Positions 59,361 through 64,000 of a stretch of 64,000 nucleotides of DNA are shown here, one piece after another. The position numbers and the translations under genes are program-made. A model generated the notes under the pieces. It did no database searches and was not told the DNA's origin. It saw only the letters and a list, made by a program, of their open reading frames with translations. The stretch is from a bacterium. GTDB taxonomy: Bacteria > Cyanobacteriota > Vampirovibrionia > Obscuribacterales > Obscuribacteraceae. The stretch's first letter is position 1. Every line of letters starts with the position of its first letter. The stretch lies in the NCBI GenBank assembly GCA_016124935.1, contig WGMS01000023.1:1-64000 (forward strand), read 5' to 3'.

Positions 59361-59643
59361 TTACGCAGGCGGTCCTGGCTTCTGGGGCTCTCTAAAGTGC
59401 TTCTTATTACTGCTTTTCCCCTGGGGTTTGTGATTCTGTCTTGGTTGCAGTAATGGTCGAGGATTGCTGTAATCGTATGGATTGCTGTTAAACTGTAACG
59501 GATTGTATACGGTGCATATCTCTATTGTCGGCGCTGGAAAGCTTGAAAGCAAGAATGGCAGTGGCTCTGTGGCATTCGGGCTTGATTTCTGCCTGGGTTT
59601 GCAGTATCTTGACAGCATACTAGTAATGAGGCAGAATACTGTT

Positions 59644-60219
59644 ATGGTTGCGGAACGCGCGACGAGTTACACGATAGATGAGTTGTCCGAGCGAGTGGCT
59701 CAGCTCCTCGAAGAGCGAGGGCTGAACACCCAGCAGGACAACCGGGTATCTTCTGCGCCCGACCGGCGCACAATTCGGTATTACACTTCTCTGGGCTTGC
59801 TTGACCGGCCTTCTATCGAAGGGCGTCAGGCCAGATATGGTGAAAGACATGTACTGCAAATACTTGCTATCAAGGCTCTTCAAAGCGTTTCACTGCCTCT
59901 CTCCGAAATACAGTCCCTGTTGTTCGGCTCCACCGATGAAGAACTCGAGAACGTGGTCGCCAGTGTCCAGGAATCGAACAGGGTAAAAACAAAGCTACTG
60001 AAGAGAGATTCCTTCAAAGAGATTAGCCATGTCACTCGCGTGAGCGAACTGCTGATAGAGCCCGGTTTGAGGCTCCTGGTCGAAGAAGGATGGAAGCCTA
60101 ACGCGGATACGGAACAGATTTTAGACAGAATGAGAGCGGTGCTGGAAGCGCTGCAATCATCATCCTATGAGCCTGGCTCAGGAGGTAATTTAGATGGAAG
60201 AGAAGAGGACTTCGGATGA
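59644..60219 (+). CDS. MerR-like transcriptional regulator
   Basis: 191 residues from the ATG at 59644 (GAGG about 12 bases upstream); an ATG at 59626 is an alternative. The N-terminal helix-turn-helix reads YTIDELSERVAQLLEERG, then PDRRTIRYYTSLGLLDRPSI and GRQARYGERHVLQILAIKAL, the MerR winged-helix pattern. A helical C-terminus of about 100 residues contains no Cys that would bind metal, so an effector is not obvious. It overlaps the start of the VIT/vWA gene by 26 bp and probably controls that gene. Confidence 0.85.
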   Translation: MVAERATSYTIDELSERVAQLLEERGLNTQQDNRVSSAPDRRTIRYYTSLGLLDRPSIEGRQARYGERHVLQILAIKALQSVSLPLSEIQSLLFGSTDEELENVVASVQESNRVKTKLLKRDSFKEISHVTRVSELLIEPGLRLLVEEGWKPNADTEQILDRMRAVLEALQSSSYEPGSGGNLDGREEDFG

Positions 60220-62893
60220 TGTAATCAAGCTTTTGAACAAGCTCTATTACGGCAAACGTCGCTCGGTCGGCGAAGTGGTGGCGGAGCGCAATGACAAGAA
60301 GGTCAAGCTGCCACTGGCTGGAGTAGATATCGATGCGACGGTGGTGGGCAGAGTGGCGGATGTCACCATCATCCAGCGATTTGTCAATTCTTTTCCTGAA
60401 AATCTGGAAGCTGTTTATACCTTTCCTGTGGCGGCGAGCGCTTCGGTTTATTCCGTAGAGATGAAAGTCGGCGACCGCGTTATCAAAGGGAAAGTAGAAG
60501 AGCGTTCCCAGGCGAGGGCGAACTATCGTCTCGCCATCGAGAACGGTCAGAGAGCCTGTCTGATGGAACAGGAGCGCGATGAGATTTTTACAGTAAGTGT
60601 GGGCAACATCCCACCGGAAGAGGAGGTCTCTATCGAGATCAAATATTCCGAAGCCCTCACTTTTTATGAAGATGGCTCTACCGAGATTCGGCTGCCGCTG
60701 GTGGTGGCACCGAAGTATACTCCCGGGGAGCCGGTGGCGAGAGAGCAGGTCGGCAACGGTGTCCTACTTGACACGGACAGAGTATCCGACGCTTCACGAA
60801 TAAGCCCTCCCAGACTGGTTGACAGCTTTGATCCGGAAGTCGACCTCAATGTCTGCGTGAAGATTTCTGCCCCGAAAAACAGCTCCCGGGCTGAATTGGG
60901 TCTCGGTCTCAAAGACCTGGCCTGCTCTCAATACGCCACTCGATCTTCTTTCGACAAGACCGGCACCAGAGTAACCCTGGGCCGCAAAAATGAGCTGATG
61001 AATAGAGACTTCGTGCTGCGCTGGCAGCATGCCGACAGGGTTTTAACCTCGCAGTTTCTCTCCCACCGGACCGGGCAGAAAGGTCTATACAGCGGCATGC
61101 TCTCGATACTGCCCCCGGTGCAGGAGAAAGTAGTCGAGACCGGCCGGGATCTGGTCTTTTTGCTGGATCGCTCCGGCTCTATGCATGGGGAGAAGATGAT
61201 CTCCGCCAAGCGGGCTTGTAAATTCTTGCTCTCTTCTCTTGGACCTCGCGATCGTTTTGCCATCAACGCTTTTGATCATGAAAACGACTGGTTCTCTGAG
61301 CCGACTCTTTTCGAGGGTAAAGCAAAGATGTGCCGCGCCACCGAAGAGGCGGTCAGTGCCGGTCTGGACTTTTTGACCACCGTGGACGCTCAGGGCGGCA
61401 CAGAGATTGGCCGAGCCCTGATAGCATCTTGTGATCGATTCGAAAGGCTAAAAGATTGCAAGGAGCCTATTGTGGTGCTGATTACCGATGGTCATATCGG
61501 TGATGAATCCGATGTGCTTAGATTAGTTCAGCAGAAGGTATCTAATATCCGGGTCTTTACAGTCGGCATAGACAGCGCCGTCAACTATGGCTTCTTAGAA
61601 CGGCTGGCTCGACTGTCAGGCGCTACCTCGGCTTTCGTCAATCCTGGAGACGAGCTGGAGTCTACTATGCGTCGAATCGCATGCAACATTGGTCAGCCCT
61701 TGATTCAAGAGATAAAACTGGAAGGAATCAACTGTCGCATCGAGCAATCTACAATAGCACCGAGGATGGTTCCCGATCTATTCAGTGGACGCTGTGCCGA
61801 TATCTTCTTTCAGTTCGAAAAGACAGGCGGCGGCAAACCCCGCATAGAGATAAGTGGGCTTTTCGCCGATGGCAGCCCGTATAGATCTGAAGTGGATCTC
61901 GATTCCGCTAGGACCGAGGCGATATCAAGGTTGTGGGCCCGTCGGGTGATTAGTGATCTCGAAGACGAATATCGCTCCAGCAACGGAGACCGCCAGGAGA
62001 TTCAAAACGCTATCGTGGCGCTTTCTGTCGAGCACTCCATCTTATGTCGCTTTACCGCTTTCTCGGTAATAGATAAAGAGAAAATCGATACATCGTCCCT
62101 GGGCAGTCGCCAGATGAGTCAACCGGTGCATATGCCTTCCGGTTGGGCGGCTTTTCCTGTGCCCGGTCAAATGCAAAGTACCGGCAGCAGCAGTGGCAGC
62201 TGGGGTGGTCCAGCCATGCCATCTTGCAGCGGCGGCTGGGGAGCTGCTCCAGCAGGGGGCGGAGCCTATGGTAACGCTCTCTGGGGGGCTCCAGATATAG
62301 ATGCTGTGTTTGGTGAAGCAGGCTTTGGCTATTCTGATTTTGGTGCGCCTCCTTCGATGCAGCCGGTTCAAAAGAAAGAGGCTCTGCCACTTGAGGCCGC
62401 CATGGCCGAAACCGGGGAATACGACGTACTGTCGTCCTCGTCAGATTCTGCATCGCTCAGATCCGGAGCTTTAGGATCTCTGGCTCATCTCTATGATAGT
62501 GCCGCCAGAGGCGGCGCCGGCAGTATGACTTTGCCTCTAAAGAGAGTGATCATCGCAATCGATCAATTCCTCTTGGAGTGGCAGTCGAGTTGGGATGCGA
62601 TAGAAGCAGGACAGAGTCCTGATAGAGATCGACTTGAAAGTGCTTACGATCAGTTGATTCAGGCTCTTGCCGATCATCCGGTCTCTTTCGAACTCCCCAA
62701 ATTGGCTTCATTCTTGAGGCTCAACTATTCGAATTTTGCAGCCGCTCTTGATGCACCGAATTTCAACTATACCGGTGTGAGAGCGATGCGAAAACAGCTT
62801 AATCTCGGCTATGAGCAGGTTTGTGCGGAAGCGCAGGCGGCTTTGACGAGAGCATTAGGGAAAAGTGGTGCCTTCTGGCAGTTCACGGTTTGA
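60194..62893 (+). CDS. VIT and von Willebrand factor A domain protein
   Basis: 899 residues, with GGAGG 8 bases before the ATG. There is no signal peptide, so it is probably cytoplasmic. A VIT domain spans about 35-160 (VVGRVADVTIIQRFVNSFPE, EAVYTFPV, ERSQARANYRLA). The vWA domain spans about 315-490 with the complete MIDAS motif DRSGSMHG (about 324) and downstream GGTEIGRAL and LITDGHIGDESD. A Gly/Ser/Pro-rich linker (about 645-730) leads to a helical C-terminus. VIT-vWA proteins mediate metal-dependent protein binding. It is translated with the upstream MerR-like gene. Confidence 0.9.
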   Translation: MEEKRTSDDVIKLLNKLYYGKRRSVGEVVAERNDKKVKLPLAGVDIDATVVGRVADVTIIQRFVNSFPENLEAVYTFPVAASASVYSVEMKVGDRVIKGKVEERSQARANYRLAIENGQRACLMEQERDEIFTVSVGNIPPEEEVSIEIKYSEALTFYEDGSTEIRLPLVVAPKYTPGEPVAREQVGNGVLLDTDRVSDASRISPPRLVDSFDPEVDLNVCVKISAPKNSSRAELGLGLKDLACSQYATRSSFDKTGTRVTLGRKNELMNRDFVLRWQHADRVLTSQFLSHRTGQKGLYSGMLSILPPVQEKVVETGRDLVFLLDRSGSMHGEKMISAKRACKFLLSSLGPRDRFAINAFDHENDWFSEPTLFEGKAKMCRATEEAVSAGLDFLTTVDAQGGTEIGRALIASCDRFERLKDCKEPIVVLITDGHIGDESDVLRLVQQKVSNIRVFTVGIDSAVNYGFLERLARLSGATSAFVNPGDELESTMRRIACNIGQPLIQEIKLEGINCRIEQSTIAPRMVPDLFSGRCADIFFQFEKTGGGKPRIEISGLFADGSPYRSEVDLDSARTEAISRLWARRVISDLEDEYRSSNGDRQEIQNAIVALSVEHSILCRFTAFSVIDKEKIDTSSLGSRQMSQPVHMPSGWAAFPVPGQMQSTGSSSGSWGGPAMPSCSGGWGAAPAGGGAYGNALWGAPDIDAVFGEAGFGYSDFGAPPSMQPVQKKEALPLEAAMAETGEYDVLSSSSDSASLRSGALGSLAHLYDSAARGGAGSMTLPLKRVIIAIDQFLLEWQSSWDAIEAGQSPDRDRLESAYDQLIQALADHPVSFELPKLASFLRLNYSNFAAALDAPNFNYTGVRAMRKQLNLGYEQVCAEAQAALTRALGKSGAFWQFTV

Positions 62894-63048
62894 GATCCTG
62901 TTGTCTAGCCAGCACCAGGAAGGAGGACAGCGACATTTACCGAGTCTATTTAAAGGAGCTATCTGAATATCATTGAGTTGAGGTCATGAAGTCAGATTTC
63001 CGAACAAGCAGATGAGGTCGTCGTGTGACTCTATCGGAACAGGTATCG

Positions 63049-63086
63049 AAGACGGGTGTCCCCATCCACCCGTCTTATCCCTTTTT
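63049..63086. terminator. intrinsic terminator downstream of the VIT/vWA gene
   Basis: AAGACGGGTG (63049-63058) pairs perfectly with CACCCGTCTT (63067-63076), loop 8, followed after five bases by TTTTT. It ends the MerR-VIT/vWA transcript and may also serve the convergent gene ending at 63101. The stretch 62894-63048 holds nothing else I can support. Confidence 0.82.
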
Positions 63087-63100
63087 AGATTCTCATACAG

Positions 63101-64000
63101 TTAGAATTCCTGCTCATGACCGCTGCCGTCACCGTCTCGAGCTATTACAAGGGTACTGTTCAAGCCACGAATGCCGGATACGGCTAAGTTGTTGTTACCA
63201 CCGATTCTAATGGCATAGTTTTTCCCTTTGTCCAGGCAGCTGTACTCTATGGCGCCTCTCGCAAGGCTGGTGGGCTTGGCGGCGCGAGCCGCCTTGAGAT
63301 TCTTCAGTTTGCCCGTCAGAGGAAAAGCTGCTTTACCCGCGGCTTCATAAGCATTGGGCAGAGGGCGGCCGGCAACTCCTTTCGATGGATCTCCGCCGGG
63401 GAAGAAGCATTTGAAGCTGCGGGTCATGCCAATTGGATAACTTTTCAGTTTTTCGCGATAGCGCTCTGCCGCCCACTGAACGGTTCTGGCATTGGCCAGG
63501 CTGAGCTGAAGGGCGCCGGCGGAGAATTCCAGAAATTTGCCGTTCTTTTGTTTCAGCCATTTGCCGTCTTTGCCCCTGGCCCTGATTTTGTAACTGTTCT
63601 TGTTTTTGTCCGCCAGATATTCTACGGAGCCGGGCTCTCCGGATGATGATGCCGAAAAGCCTGACCCTTCACGGACAGTCGGCCAGGCTGGCCTCTTGCT
63701 GAACGGGTTATAGGGAATGGTATAAGCGGAATAGGTCTTGCCGTCGCAATTCCCCAGGGGGAAGTAGCTCTTGAAGGCTTCGTCGAGTTTAAGGGGGTAT
63801 TTGCCCCGGTTATGGCTTGCGTAGTTCTCGGCTGCTTTCAGGGTTTTTCTCATATTTAGAACCGTGTGGTCTTCCCTGTCCCGGTCGGTTTTTATGTAAC
63901 TTCTCTCCAGGACCTGGTCGAAGGACTGCGCTCTCTGGGCGGATGCCCCCCAGAAAGGGAAGATGCCGACTGCCAGCCAGGCAACCAGGACCAGGATCTT
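63101..64000 (-). CDS. exported pilin-like/type II pseudopilin-like protein, N-terminus off the window
   Basis: The frame stays open to the right edge: at least 299 residues, and the true start is probably just beyond 64000. The visible N-terminus is hydrophobic (KILVLVAWLAVGIFPFWGAS) with a signal-peptidase-like site near ASAQ. Then comes VLNMRKTLKAAENYASHNRG, followed by KYPLKLDEAFKSYFP, which mimics the C-terminal half of type II secretion pseudopilins (alpha1-C helix, then NxGxYP). A similar block recurs later (LANARTVQWAAERYREKLKS then YPIGMTRSFKCFFP), so the protein contains two such modules. It appears to lack the pilin membrane helix. Function is unknown. Confidence 0.7.
   Translation of the reverse strand, partial: KILVLVAWLAVGIFPFWGASAQRAQSFDQVLERSYIKTDRDREDHTVLNMRKTLKAAENYASHNRGKYPLKLDEAFKSYFPLGNCDGKTYSAYTIPYNPFSKRPAWPTVREGSGFSASSSGEPGSVEYLADKNKNSYKIRARGKDGKWLKQKNGKFLEFSAGALQLSLANARTVQWAAERYREKLKSYPIGMTRSFKCFFPGGDPSKGVAGRPLPNAYEAAGKAAFPLTGKLKNLKAARAAKPTSLARGAIEYSCLDKGKNYAIRIGGNNNLAVSGIRGLNSTLVIARDGDGSGHEQEF

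Noticed and set aside
59361..59618. 85-codon minus-strand frame between the response regulator and MerR-like genes
   Set aside because: Pro/Asn/Lys-rich with no ribosome-binding site or recognisable family; it more likely reflects a chance frame in a regulatory gap.

Overview
The window looks like a chromosomal segment of a diderm bacterium, most plausibly from the non-photosynthetic cyanobacterial sister lineages (Melainabacteria/Vampirovibrionia, Obscuribacter-like). That placement is inference. It rests on lipid A/Kdo genes (lpxK, waaA), cyanobacteria-style proteins (a BtpA homologue, an HNH nuclease beginning SKVLVLNASYEPLN), two eukaryote-like Ser/Thr kinases, many TPR proteins, and the absence of any photosynthesis gene. 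No rRNA or tRNA was found.

Layout. 1-974 is the trailer end of a CRISPR array with 14 repeats and no cas genes in view. 1030-4485 holds two TadE-like pilus proteins, a secreted TPR protein and an uncharacterised protein. 4500-11824 is a catabolic island: an HSDL2-type SDR, an M20-peptidase remnant, a thioredoxin-like protein, a saccharopine-dehydrogenase-like protein, an atypical SDR, an aminomuconate/hydroxymuconate-semialdehyde dehydrogenase, a RidA-type deaminase, kynurenine formamidase and BtpA. It suggests part of a tryptophan/kynurenine to 2-aminomuconate route. 11990-12206 is a candidate 6S-like RNA. 12217-19180 holds a Ser/Thr kinase, recF, ribF, gyrB and a CDP-alcohol phosphatidyltransferase. 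19155-27054 is a minus-strand block with a secreted protein, a family 9 glycosyltransferase, lpxK, waaA, priA and an HNH nuclease. 27148-32646 is the plus-strand translation/growth cluster rpsB-tsf-pyrH-frr-glmS with a structured rpsB leader.

32670-47322 is mixed: secretin, TPR protein, hemW, a second kinase, a truncated uracil-DNA glycosylase remnant beside murI, an AMIN-type amidase, a K+-independent H+-pyrophosphatase with a structured leader, a GNAT-like protein, a degenerate GGDEF protein, an EF-hand protein and an FKBP lipoprotein. 47611-54430 is the most unusual locus. It has two consecutive polytopic membrane proteins that share a VirB6/TrbL-like core. The second, 1704 residues, carries a 19-glycine linker, two RTX-like nonapeptides and an approximately 1180-residue Cys-free hydrophilic tail with 72-76-residue tandem repeats. 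A secreted metalloprotease, a small secreted ORF and an orphan exported protein follow.

56984-62893 holds a divergent histidine kinase/response regulator pair and a MerR-like regulator translationally coupled to a VIT/vWA protein. The right edge cuts an exported pilin-like protein whose frame runs off the window. Several start codons were moved inward from the longest reading frame where a clear ribosome-binding site or family knowledge supported it; each case is noted.
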